From Granulosicoccaceae bacterium (lineage in GTDB: Bacteria > Pseudomonadota > Gammaproteobacteria > Granulosicoccales > Granulosicoccaceae), in assembly GCA_023301405.1 (NCBI GenBank), contig JALZUX010000142.1:1-7317 (forward strand): DNA of 7,317 bases, read 5' to 3'. The translations under genes were made by a program, and so were the position numbers. Numbering within the stretch: position 1 is the first letter of the stretch; the number at the start of each line of letters is the position of its first letter. Under the pieces are notes generated by a model that was not told where the DNA came from, did not search any database, and saw nothing but the letters and a program-made list of their open reading frames with translations. Below, one piece after another: positions 1-7,096 of this stretch.

Positions 1-310
<310 letters not shown>

Positions 311-409
311 CTACACAGGCGTACCACCGTGGCCGTGCAACTCGCTGAATCGATCACCACCAACAGAAGGGGGCCTTCAAAAACCCCAACAACAATGGCC
401 TGTTCCAAT

Positions 410-1345
410 TTATGCCTGAACAGCACGCTTTTGTCGGAAAACGTACTGCTGTATATCTTCACGCATGTGCTGAATAGTTTGCTTACTCAGCGTGCTTCGA
501 TCAGCGTCACGCAACTGACCACCAAGCTCGTCTGCCAGTTCTGAGGCCTCGCGAATAAGGAAGTCGAAAGCCACATCGGCATCCAGCGCTACCGGCAAGC
601 GCATAAACAAAGTGATACCTGGCGTGGCAAATGAACCCATGTTGTCAACGTCAAAACTTCCAGGCTTCACCAAATTGGCCACAGAAAACACTTTCTTTTG
701 CTCATGGCTGCAGTGATAGATTGACATTTTTCCAAACTTGTAGCCGTGAGCATCGAAAGCAGTTTTTAAATCCGCACCATCAAACTTTTGATCACGTGCT
801 GTAATGTGTACCGTCACAATTTTTTCTTCGGTCTCCGCCTCAACGGGCTGTTCAGAATATGTTTCAAACTCTGAAGAAAAATCGTCTGCAGGCGCCAGAT
901 TAGATTTTCGTTGATTCGCCTGCTTAACCGCACTCGCAAAGCTCTTGACTGAACCGTCGGAATCCCCTCGTCTTGAGGTTTCCGCGCCCTGATCAGAATA
1001 GAAATCGTCGTCGCTAATTCCCATATCTATGGAATTATCGGTAGAATTAAATTCTGTTTTAGTCGGTATTACATCGTCTAATTCACTATCACTGAGAAAT
1101 TCATCTCCATCAGCATAGCCACGGTCTGTGCTCTCAAAACGCATGTCATCGTGATCAAAAGGCTCATCGTCCGAGGGTCGCCCCGAAATAGGAACACTTA
1201 AGTCTTCCAATGAAGGATCAAACAGTTCAGCCTCAGCGACACTTCGGCGGTAGTCGATGCTATCCACTTTACGCCGCCCGAGCAGATATGTGACTACCAG
1301 CATTGCCACACCAGCCAGTATTAAAAACCACCGAAAAAATTCCAT
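410..1345 (-). CDS. zipA: Cell division protein ZipA
   Basis: ZipA is an inner-membrane protein of the early divisome that binds the C-terminal tail of FtsZ and tethers the Z ring to the membrane. The 311-residue product has the expected three parts: an N-terminal membrane anchor at about residues 4-22 (FFRWFLILAGVAML onward) followed by the basic stop GRRK; a long low-complexity linker at about 28-173; and the C-terminal FtsZ-binding domain at about 175-305, recognisable by VTVHITARDQKFDG, the GYKFGKMSIYH segment, VFSVANLVKPGSFD and FATPGITLFMRLP. The linker is rich in Asp, Glu and Ser and has few Pro and Gln residues, unlike the P/Q-rich linker of the E. coli protein. Start: the ATG lies 5 nt after an AGG (1353-1351), and translation leads directly into the anchor. 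It lies 110 bp after smc and 120 bp before ligA, the order also known in Pseudomonas. I see no convincing promoter of its own. Confidence 0.96.
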   Translation of the reverse strand: MEFFRWFLILAGVAMLVVTYLLGRRKVDSIDYRRSVAEAELFDPSLEDLSVPISGRPSDDEPFDHDDMRFESTDRGYADGDEFLSDSELDDVIPTKTEFNSTDNSIDMGISDDDFYSDQGAETSRRGDSDGSVKSFASAVKQANQRKSNLAPADDFSSEFETYSEQPVEAETEEKIVTVHITARDQKFDGADLKTAFDAHGYKFGKMSIYHCSHEQKKVFSVANLVKPGSFDVDNMGSFATPGITLFMRLPVALDADVAFDFLIREASELADELGGQLRDADRSTLSKQTIQHMREDIQQYVFRQKRAVQA

Positions 1346-1356
1346 CAGCGCCTACG

Positions 1357-1367
1357 ACCTATTAGGT
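1357..1367. repeat. Short inverted repeat in the zipA leader
   Basis: ACCTA-T-TAGGT, a perfect 5-bp dyad with a single central base, centred 17 bp upstream of the zipA ATG and just ahead of the AGG used as ribosome binding site. It could be a small operator or a chance palindrome; nothing else in the 110-bp smc-zipA gap suggests a function. Confidence 0.35.
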
Positions 1368-1455
1368 TAGAAAACAATTTACAAACACTCTTTAGATTAC
1401 ATCAATGTGAAAATACTTGTCGCACATTTTCATGCACGAACCATTACTTTACCGC

Positions 1456-4400
1456 TTACGCAACAGCGAGCTCTACCGCCTCATCTACATCAACCGATAC
1501 CAGACGCGATACGCCTGGCTCCTGCATGGTCACACCCATCAATTGCGTGCTTAGCTCCATGGTCACTTTATTGTGGGTGATAAAGATAAATTGAACCTGA
1601 CTTGACATCTCAGCCACCATTTTGGCAAAACGCCCTACGTTCGCATCATCGAGTGGCGCGTCCACTTCATCAAGCATACAAAAAGGCGATGGCCGCAGAT
1701 GAAAAAAAGCAAAAACCAGCGCTACCGCTGTCATGGCTTTTTCGCCCCCTGATAACAACTGAATACTGCTGATCCGCTTGCCCGGTGGCCGCGCCATGAC
1801 GGCAACACCGGTATCAAGCATATCGTCACTGGTGAGTTCAAGCATCGCCTGCCCGCCACCAAATAATCGGGGAAATAGTTCCTGCAACTTGTTGTTCACA
1901 ATATCAAAAGTTTCGCGAAACATTGCGCGCGTTTCTTTATCAATTTTATGTATTGCATCCTCAAGGGTTTCAAGCGCTTCAGTGATATCTTCGAATTGGC
2001 CGTCGAGATACTCTTTTCGTTCCTGTTGCTCTTGAAATTCATCGATTGCCGCTAGATTGATTGGACCAAGCTTTTGAATTTTTCGCTCCAACTCTTCTAA
2101 TTCCTGCGCCCAGGCATCAACGGTTGCCTCCTCGGGAATAGTCGGCATTAATTCTTCTCGATTAACACCCGCCTCTTCAAGTTGCTCGTCAATTGTTTTC
2201 AATCGCACGCGTGATTCTTGCGACTCCATATTAACCTGCTGCACTAGCTCACGCGCTTTAGTAGCCTCTTGCTGCAATCTATTGCGCGTGTGATCTTGCT
2301 CCCGCATCAGCAGATCATGCTCCTCAAGCTTTCGACGCGCCCCTTGCAAATGAGACTCGACGTCAGCTCTGGATTCAATCAGCGTGTCGAGCTTTTCTTT
2401 AAGAATATCAATTTCACTGGAGTCTGGCTGCTGTTCTGAATTAAGCTCAGCTCGACGAACTTCTAACTGTTGCAAGCGATGCTGAGCCCGTTGCATGTTT
2501 TGCTCTGTAGATTGCCGCGCAGATTTCATTGACTCCAGCTTTACGATCGTTGCTTGACCACTGTCGCGTACTTCGTCAAGTGCCTTACGGGCTGTGTCAC
2601 GAGCAACTGCAATCGCCCCTCGTTGTGCTTCCATCTCAGTCACTTTCGTGCGTAAGATCTGCAGTTGCTGATCAGCTTTACCACCAAGGCTTTGTGCTTC
2701 GGATTGCTCACGAGTGGTTCGCGCCAACACGACCGAGAGCTCTTCGAGTTCTGACCCCACCGCCGAAGCACGCTTTCCGGTTTGAGCAATTTGCGAGCGC
2801 GCAGACTCTATTTTGCCTGCGATACTACTTATTTCACGATGCCTGGTATTTATTAGGATTTGGCATTTATCGCGCTGATTCTCACACTCTGCAACTTTAA
2901 TTTTTTGCGAGCCCACCCGGTTTTCAAGGTTAATAATAGACGATTCAAGCGTCGTTACTCGCAACTCGAGGGTATCCATTTCCTCTTGTCTGGCCAGCAC
3001 ACCACCGCTCTCATCCGTTGGCCTGACACAAAGCCAGTGCCGCCCCATCCATACGCCATCTTTGGTCACGATTGATTCACCCGGCTTCAGGCTGCCACGT
3101 GATTCAAACGCTTCATCAAGAGTTTCGCACACCGTCACCCCATACAGCAGTTCAGCGATGCCGGCAGTACTGCTCACCATCGAGGCGAGCCACTTGTCGT
3201 CTTGCTCAGCTTTATTATCAACATTGTCTTGAACTGCTTTGACGCCACTGGCGGGCTGTTGGAGCAGTTTTCTACTGAGTTCGTCAAAATCATCAACGCA
3301 CACAGCTTCCATGAAGCTGCCCAATACTACCTCTATTGCTTTATCCCAGCCGCTGTCGATATCAATAAGCTTGGCCAGTAAAGGCGCATTCTTAAGATTG
3401 TTTTGCTCTAACCATTCCTGACGATTTCTTTCACTACCGCCCAGCGCAGCTTGCTGCAAAGCATCGAGGGAAGCCAGACGCCCACTGGCGCTTTGCAGCT
3501 CTGTGCGTTGGTTATCGAGATCTGCATTGAAAGACAAGGCCCGCTCGCGCGCTTCGGCAAGCTGCATGGTTGCTTCTTCCAACTGCATGTGAAGCTCTTG
3601 CTCTTGCTGGCTCTTTGCCTCACGGGCTGCCACCAATGTGGTCAGTGTCGCCGCTACATTTTTATTTTCAAGTTCATCTCTCTCACGCTGCAGTCGCTCG
3701 TTGCGCTGCGTGAGATCAGTCAGGTTTTTCTGAAGCTGAGCGGCTTTGCCATTTTCAACCTGAGCAATTTTTTCTTGTTCCGCGTGAGCAGCACTTAATT
3801 CTTCCCACACTGAAAACATCTCTTGAAAGTCTGTTTCTGCCTGTTGGTATTTTTCAGTCGCCTCTTTGAGTTCAGTCTCCACTTTCTGACGAGTAGGACC
3901 AGCCGCAGCCAACGCTGATTCTATTTCTTCAATTCGCTGCTTATCCGCGCCAATGTTTCTCTCTGCCTCGGCAAGCTCTTTAGCGATCCGGGCCATTTCA
4001 GCCTCGCGCTTTTGAAGTTCACTGCGAGCGTGCCCAATTGATTGCTCAGCGCGGGTTATGTCAGCACCCAAGGCGTAAAACTTCCCTTGAATATCATTTA
4101 GATCACGATCGATTTCTATGCGTTGCTCACGCATATCCTCAATAGTTTCTTCAGCAGCATCGTGCTTTTCAATAGCTATTTCAACATTTTGCTGACGCTC
4201 GTTAAGCCTGGCTTCAAACGAGTCAAGCGCACCGTGGTAATCACGCCATTTCAAGCCAAGTAATTCAGCTCGCAATTTTTTCTCATCAACCTTCAGTGTT
4301 TTGTATCGCTCTGCAGTTCGCGATTGACGCTGCAGGTGACCCAGTTGTTTTTCTACTTCTTCGCGCAGATCATTAAGCCGGTCAAGATTATCACGAGTAT

Positions 4401-4956
4401 GCCTGATGCGGTTTTCAGTCTCCCGCCGGCGCTCTTTATACTTAGATATACCGGCAGCTTCTTCTAGGTACACTCGCATATCTTCTGGCTTAGCCTCAAT
4501 GAGGCGGGAAATCATTCCCTGTTCGATAATCGCATAACTGCGAGGACCAAGCCCGGTTCCCAGAAAAATATCGGTAATATCGCGACGTCTGCACTTGGTG
4601 CCATTTAGAAAGTATTGTGATTGACCATCGCGGGTCACACGTCGACGTACTGCTATTTCATTGTAGCCGGCATATTGACCGCCCAATTTCCCTGCGCTGT
4701 TATCAAACACAAGTTCAACGGAGGCTTGTCCGACAGGTTTTCTGGCTGAAGAGCCCGAAAAAATGACGTCGTCCATTGATTCGCCACGCAAGTGCTTGGC
4801 TGAAGATTCACCCATGACCCAGCGAACCGCGTCGATGGTATTTGATTTCCCACACCCATTGGGGCCAACAATGCCAGTCAGGTTCCCTGGTAGCTTCAGC
4901 GATGTTGGATCGACGAAGGATTTAAAACCCGCCATCTTAATTTCGCTCAATCGCAC
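1456..4956 (-). CDS. smc: Chromosome partition protein SMC (condensin ATPase)
   Basis: SMC dimers, with ScpA and ScpB (not in this window), form the bacterial condensin that organises and segregates the chromosome in an ATP-dependent way. The 1166-residue length matches gammaproteobacterial SMC. Domains in order: N-terminal ATPase half with the family start MRLSEIKMAGFKSFVDPT and Walker A GPNGCGKS (31-38), R-loop arginine region KHLRG (54-58) and Q-loop region YAIIEQG (141-147); coiled coil about 170-520; globular hinge about 525-655; returning coiled coil about 660-1020; C-terminal ATPase half with signature LSGGEK (1068-1073), Walker B FCMLDEVD (1092-1099, catalytic Glu1097), D-loop APLDDAN and switch histidine in ITHNK (His1128). 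All ATPase motifs are intact. The start codon is GTG. No strong Shine-Dalgarno precedes it (only a weak GAGA in GTTAGAGAAAC), but the family N-terminus fixes the start. It heads the minus-strand smc-zipA-ligA block. Confidence 0.98.
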   Translation of the reverse strand: MRLSEIKMAGFKSFVDPTSLKLPGNLTGIVGPNGCGKSNTIDAVRWVMGESSAKHLRGESMDDVIFSGSSARKPVGQASVELVFDNSAGKLGGQYAGYNEIAVRRRVTRDGQSQYFLNGTKCRRRDITDIFLGTGLGPRSYAIIEQGMISRLIEAKPEDMRVYLEEAAGISKYKERRRETENRIRHTRDNLDRLNDLREEVEKQLGHLQRQSRTAERYKTLKVDEKKLRAELLGLKWRDYHGALDSFEARLNERQQNVEIAIEKHDAAEETIEDMREQRIEIDRDLNDIQGKFYALGADITRAEQSIGHARSELQKREAEMARIAKELAEAERNIGADKQRIEEIESALAAAGPTRQKVETELKEATEKYQQAETDFQEMFSVWEELSAAHAEQEKIAQVENGKAAQLQKNLTDLTQRNERLQRERDELENKNVAATLTTLVAAREAKSQQEQELHMQLEEATMQLAEARERALSFNADLDNQRTELQSASGRLASLDALQQAALGGSERNRQEWLEQNNLKNAPLLAKLIDIDSGWDKAIEVVLGSFMEAVCVDDFDELSRKLLQQPASGVKAVQDNVDNKAEQDDKWLASMVSSTAGIAELLYGVTVCETLDEAFESRGSLKPGESIVTKDGVWMGRHWLCVRPTDESGGVLARQEEMDTLELRVTTLESSIINLENRVGSQKIKVAECENQRDKCQILINTRHREISSIAGKIESARSQIAQTGKRASAVGSELEELSVVLARTTREQSEAQSLGGKADQQLQILRTKVTEMEAQRGAIAVARDTARKALDEVRDSGQATIVKLESMKSARQSTEQNMQRAQHRLQQLEVRRAELNSEQQPDSSEIDILKEKLDTLIESRADVESHLQGARRKLEEHDLLMREQDHTRNRLQQEATKARELVQQVNMESQESRVRLKTIDEQLEEAGVNREELMPTIPEEATVDAWAQELEELERKIQKLGPINLAAIDEFQEQQERKEYLDGQFEDITEALETLEDAIHKIDKETRAMFRETFDIVNNKLQELFPRLFGGGQAMLELTSDDMLDTGVAVMARPPGKRISSIQLLSGGEKAMTAVALVFAFFHLRPSPFCMLDEVDAPLDDANVGRFAKMVAEMSSQVQFIFITHNKVTMELSTQLMGVTMQEPGVSRLVSVDVDEAVELAVA

Positions 4957-4962
4957 TAGTGC
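4953..4962. repeat. 10-bp palindrome over the smc start codon
   Basis: GCACTAGTGC is a perfect palindrome that includes the GTG start codon of smc. It may be chance or a binding or folding element at the translation start. The window gives no further support. Confidence 0.3.
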
Positions 4963-5033
4963 AGTTTCTCTAACATATATGATCCAGCAAACCTCGAGCA
5001 GCTCCGTGCAGATGAGGTGTCAACATACTTGGT

Positions 5034-5084
5034 TACTAGATTACCGGAAGATTCAACCCGGCGCTATTGATGGCTGTATGTTAA
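5034..5084 (+). repeat. Imperfect direct repeat, copy 1
   Basis: This copy contains, in order, TACTAGAT (5034-5041), a 14-nt variable stretch, the core ACCCGGCGCTATTGA (5056-5070), TGG, and TGTTAA (5079-5084). All these blocks recur in the same order at 5530-5575. Where copy 2 has a GGGG ribosome binding site, this copy reads TGGCTG, so the site is lost. An ATG at 5078 opens a 52-codon frame with no recognised product. Confidence 0.8.
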
Positions 5085-5228
5085 CGCTAAATGATACTCT
5101 GCTAAACCCTGTTCGGCATTTATATAACGTCAATTTGCTTTTATTACCGTCGATAAATCCAAAGATCACCGAGGCGTCAATCTATCAACCCACTCTGTTT
5201 CATAATACTTACATCTGCAAAGCCCTAC

Positions 5229-5252
5229 TAATTTAGCAGCCATCTAAAATTA
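5229..5252. repeat. AT-rich imperfect inverted repeat
   Basis: TAATTTAG and CTAAAATTA are complementary apart from one bulged A, separated by 7 nt. The element lies in mid-intergenic DNA. No T-run follows on either strand, so I do not call it a terminator. Base composition alone makes such structures fairly likely here. Confidence 0.35.
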
Positions 5253-5500
5253 AAACCCTACAAACGTCACAGATGCGCAGCTTCCAAGGCAATCCATCGA
5301 AGCCAAGCAATATAAGTGCTTTGGCGCTAAGACCCCCTCCTAACGGCAACATACCAGCCCGCAAAACCATAAGCATTCACAAACAAAACCTAAAGGATTC
5401 TAAGCCACCGCCGTTACACCGCCCCTAATGTATTGCGTCGCTCTAGAACGAGCATGTGCATTTAACGAAGCGATAGAAAATAAAAACCAAAAATATCGCA

Positions 5501-5523
5501 GGTTAGCCCAACGAAGGCCAACC
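5501..5523. repeat. Operator-like inverted repeat upstream of the astacin gene
   Basis: GGTTAGCC (5501-5508) and GGCCAACC (5516-5523) form 8-bp arms with one mismatch around a 7-nt centre. The dyad ends two bases before the -10-like TTTAAT and covers the place where the -35 would lie, a position typical of a repressor or activator site. It could equally fold as an RNA hairpin if transcription starts further upstream. The binding factor is unknown. Confidence 0.45.
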
Positions 5524-5530
5524 ATTTAAT
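5503..5530 (+). promoter_or_regulatory. Possible sigma70-type promoter of the astacin gene
   Basis: TTTAAT (5525-5530) matches the -10 consensus at five of six positions. TTAGCC (5503-5508) is a poor -35 at a 16-bp spacing. Transcription from here would give a leader of about 38 nt before the ATG. The weak -35 and the overlapping inverted repeat would suit an activated or regulated promoter, but the match is weak enough to be chance. Confidence 0.25.
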
Positions 5531-5575
5531 ACTAGATCGGGGTTACCCGGCGCTATTGAACTGGGGTTGTGTTAA
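5530..5575 (+). repeat. Imperfect direct repeat, copy 2
   Basis: TACTAGAT (5530-5537), a 7-nt variable stretch CGGGGTT, the core ACCCGGCGCTATTGA (5545-5559), TGGGG and TGTTAA (5570-5575). It repeats copy 1 at 5034-5084 with a 489-bp offset at the core. This copy carries the ribosome binding site and ends on the first base of the astacin ATG. Confidence 0.8.
5563..5566 (+). promoter_or_regulatory. Ribosome binding site deciding the astacin start
   Basis: GGGG lies 8 nt before ATG 5575 but only 2 nt before the in-frame GTG at 5569, so ATG 5575 is preferred over the longer reading. The match to the anti-Shine-Dalgarno sequence is only moderate. Confidence 0.5.
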
Positions 5576-7002
5576 TGTATTTTAACAATCTACGCTTTGC
5601 GTGGAACATAAAAACGAGCTTGCTCCCAATTGCAACCACAATGTTTATCGTGGTTTCTGGAACAAGCATCGCTAAACCAAGCGACTTTACACGTGCAGAG
5701 TTCACCTTTCGTACCGGTGATCTTCACATGCTCTCACTCACTGACTCTGAGGGCGTCGCGATGGCCGAAGGTGATATTATCCTTGGTGCTGCCAGCGACT
5801 ACTTTGACACTGGAAGCACGCGCCAGAAATTAGGTTTAAGCAACACGTCCTACGGTCGCATTTGGCCTAACGGCTTAGTGCCTTACCGCCTCAACACTTC
5901 CTTGCCTGAGACCACCAAAGTCAGAGTCAGAGAAGCGGTTGCGCACTGGAATTCATTCCAAGCGATTACGATGGTCGAACGAACACAAGCCAATGCCAGC
6001 GCCTACCCGGACTTCATTGATTTTGTTGACGACAATCGATGCGCAAGCTGGCTAGGCTATCAAGAGTCTGGTGCGCAGAGCATCTATGCAGGCACTAAGT
6101 GCAGCACCGGCACCATGATTCATGAGATCGGCCATGCACTGGGCTTGCTCCACGAGCACACTAGGTCAGATCGTGACCAGTACGTGACTATCCACTGGGA
6201 TCGCATTGACGAAGACATGCACGTCAACTTTGAGGTTCTGGAAGGCAACATTCAGTTGGGTGAGTACGACTATGGCTCAATCATGCACTACGGCGAGTAT
6301 TTTTTCTCGAACAACGGGCAACCGACCATCGAGCCCATCATGCCAACCGACAACCCGATCGGCCAGCGGATCGAAACCAGTGCATCTGACCGAGCTGCCG
6401 TTGCAGAGCTCTATAAGAGCAACGTGTCCTTGATCGCCACGAGCGGCCCAAGCGCAACCTCCGGCAGCGCCACAGAGGTGACCTTTCAAACCACCAACAA
6501 TACCGATATTGGATCACACTCTCTGGACATCACATTGCCAGTACCAGGTGACACCAGACTGCTGTCTTATTCGTCCTCAGCTTGGGTCTGCTCGCAGAGC
6601 GCAGACGGAGAAAACATTCAATGCACGACCCCTGTGCTGGCCGCTGGCACTCAGTCAGGGGTCTCCCTCAACCTGAGAGCACCAAGCACACCCGGCGAAA
6701 TTCAGCTTGATGCACAACTTACCAGCCGTACTTTGGACACAGATCTGACCGACAATACAGATTCAACTTCAATCAACATCATAGCGGCAGCATCGACAGC
6801 ACCGGTAGAGATTGCTAGCAGTAAGGCAGACGCTGCCGAGCCAATCATCGCCAGCGCTCTTGATGGAAACTCTCTGACCAACTCGGCTAGCGGTGGTGGC
6901 AGTAATGACCCACAAGGGTTAGCCCTGCTGCTACTTATGCTGACCGCCACTGGTTGGTACCGCCACAAAGCCTACCCACAGGTAAGGAAAGGTAATAACT
7001 AG
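5575..7002 (+). CDS. Secreted astacin-family (M12A) zinc metalloprotease with GlyGly-CTERM-like tail
   Basis: Predicted zinc endopeptidase acting outside the inner membrane; its substrate is unknown. The product has 475 residues from ATG 5575 (477 from the alternative GTG 5569). A signal peptide covers about 1-33, with likely cleavage in TSIA/KP. The propeptide contains EGDI (65-68), matching the FxGD aspartate switch of astacin zymogens. The catalytic domain, about 93-282, starts near GRIWPNGLVPY. It has the full zinc motif HEIGHALGLLHEH (183-195; ligands His183, His187, His193, catalytic Glu184), TRSDRDQYV after it, and the Met-turn SIMHY (235-239). Cys156 and Cys176 match one conserved astacin disulfide; the second is absent. 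Residues about 285-404 resemble a DUF11-like beta domain (WVC, C339 and C350, AAGTQSG, APSTPGEIQL). The C-terminus has SGGG (439-442), a hydrophobic stretch (449-461) and basic residues, as in GlyGly-CTERM proteins sorted by rhombosortase. Family assignment is firm; the tail and DUF11 calls are inference. Confidence 0.95.
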   Translation: MYFNNLRFAWNIKTSLLPIATTMFIVVSGTSIAKPSDFTRAEFTFRTGDLHMLSLTDSEGVAMAEGDIILGAASDYFDTGSTRQKLGLSNTSYGRIWPNGLVPYRLNTSLPETTKVRVREAVAHWNSFQAITMVERTQANASAYPDFIDFVDDNRCASWLGYQESGAQSIYAGTKCSTGTMIHEIGHALGLLHEHTRSDRDQYVTIHWDRIDEDMHVNFEVLEGNIQLGEYDYGSIMHYGEYFFSNNGQPTIEPIMPTDNPIGQRIETSASDRAAVAELYKSNVSLIATSGPSATSGSATEVTFQTTNNTDIGSHSLDITLPVPGDTRLLSYSSSAWVCSQSADGENIQCTTPVLAAGTQSGVSLNLRAPSTPGEIQLDAQLTSRTLDTDLTDNTDSTSINIIAAASTAPVEIASSKADAAEPIIASALDGNSLTNSASGGGSNDPQGLALLLLMLTATGWYRHKAYPQVRKGNN

Positions 7003-7040
7003 AACTGAGGTGCATGTCGGCATCTTGCAGCAACAATCTA

Positions 7041-7065
7041 CTGGGAGCTTATGGTAGGCTCTCGG
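7041..7065 (+). other. Hairpin between the astacin gene and lpxB
   Basis: CTGGGAGC (7041-7048) can pair with GCTCTCGG (7058-7065) in an 8-bp stem with two G-U pairs and a 9-nt loop. It sits 39 nt after the astacin stop codon. No T-run follows directly, so it is not a standard intrinsic terminator. It could be a weak terminator or a 3'-end stabilising structure, leaving open whether lpxB is read from the astacin transcript. Confidence 0.35.
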
Positions 7066-7096
7066 TAGATGAATAGAAAAATTCTTATTTCCTGAC

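Larger units (their letters stand above)
4957..5574. other. 618-bp gene-free divergent intergenic region between smc and the astacin gene
   Basis: No recognisable gene lies here on either strand. The plus-strand open frame across 4763-5236 is mostly antisense to smc and its tail resembles no family I know. The region must carry the promoters for smc (minus) and the astacin gene (plus). It holds two copies of a roughly 50-bp imperfect direct repeat near its ends, an 8-bp-arm inverted repeat at 5501-5523, an AT-rich hairpin with arms 5229-5236 and 5244-5252, and an imperfect palindrome TCG-C-TCTAGA-A-CGA at 5438-5451. For smc, a perfect -35-like TTGACA occurs on the minus strand at 5023-5018 but lacks a good -10 at the right distance. 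Confidence 0.8.

Noticed and set aside
366..387. Hairpins in the zipA-ligA gap (GAAGG-GGG-CCTTC and GGGG/CCCC) as a terminator
   Set aside because: On the minus strand the T-run precedes the first stem and lies in the loop of the second, so no T-run follows the stem as an intrinsic terminator needs.
329..544. Plus-strand frame opposite the zipA 3' end
   Set aside because: Most of it is antisense to the conserved FtsZ-binding domain of ZipA, and it resembles no known protein.
4995..5023. Perfect -35-like TTGACA on the minus strand upstream of smc
   Set aside because: At 17-bp spacing the -10 position reads TGCTCG, which does not fit, and neighbouring spacings are no better. A promoter is expected here but this one cannot be supported.
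5078..5236. A 52-codon plus-strand frame starting at the ATG inside repeat copy 1
   Set aside because: No ribosome binding site, no recognisable family, and the frame stays open into antisense smc upstream. It may be a by-product of the duplicated leader, so it is discussed with the repeat and not called a gene.
5438..5451. Imperfect palindrome around TCTAGA as a regulatory site
   Set aside because: It is short, has one mismatch pair, and lies about 125 bp from the astacin start with no promoter element beside it, so chance is the simpler explanation.
5569..5574. GTG at 5569 as the astacin start
   Set aside because: The GGGG ribosome binding site would be only 2 nt away; the in-frame ATG at 5575 has an 8-nt spacing and loses only two residues.
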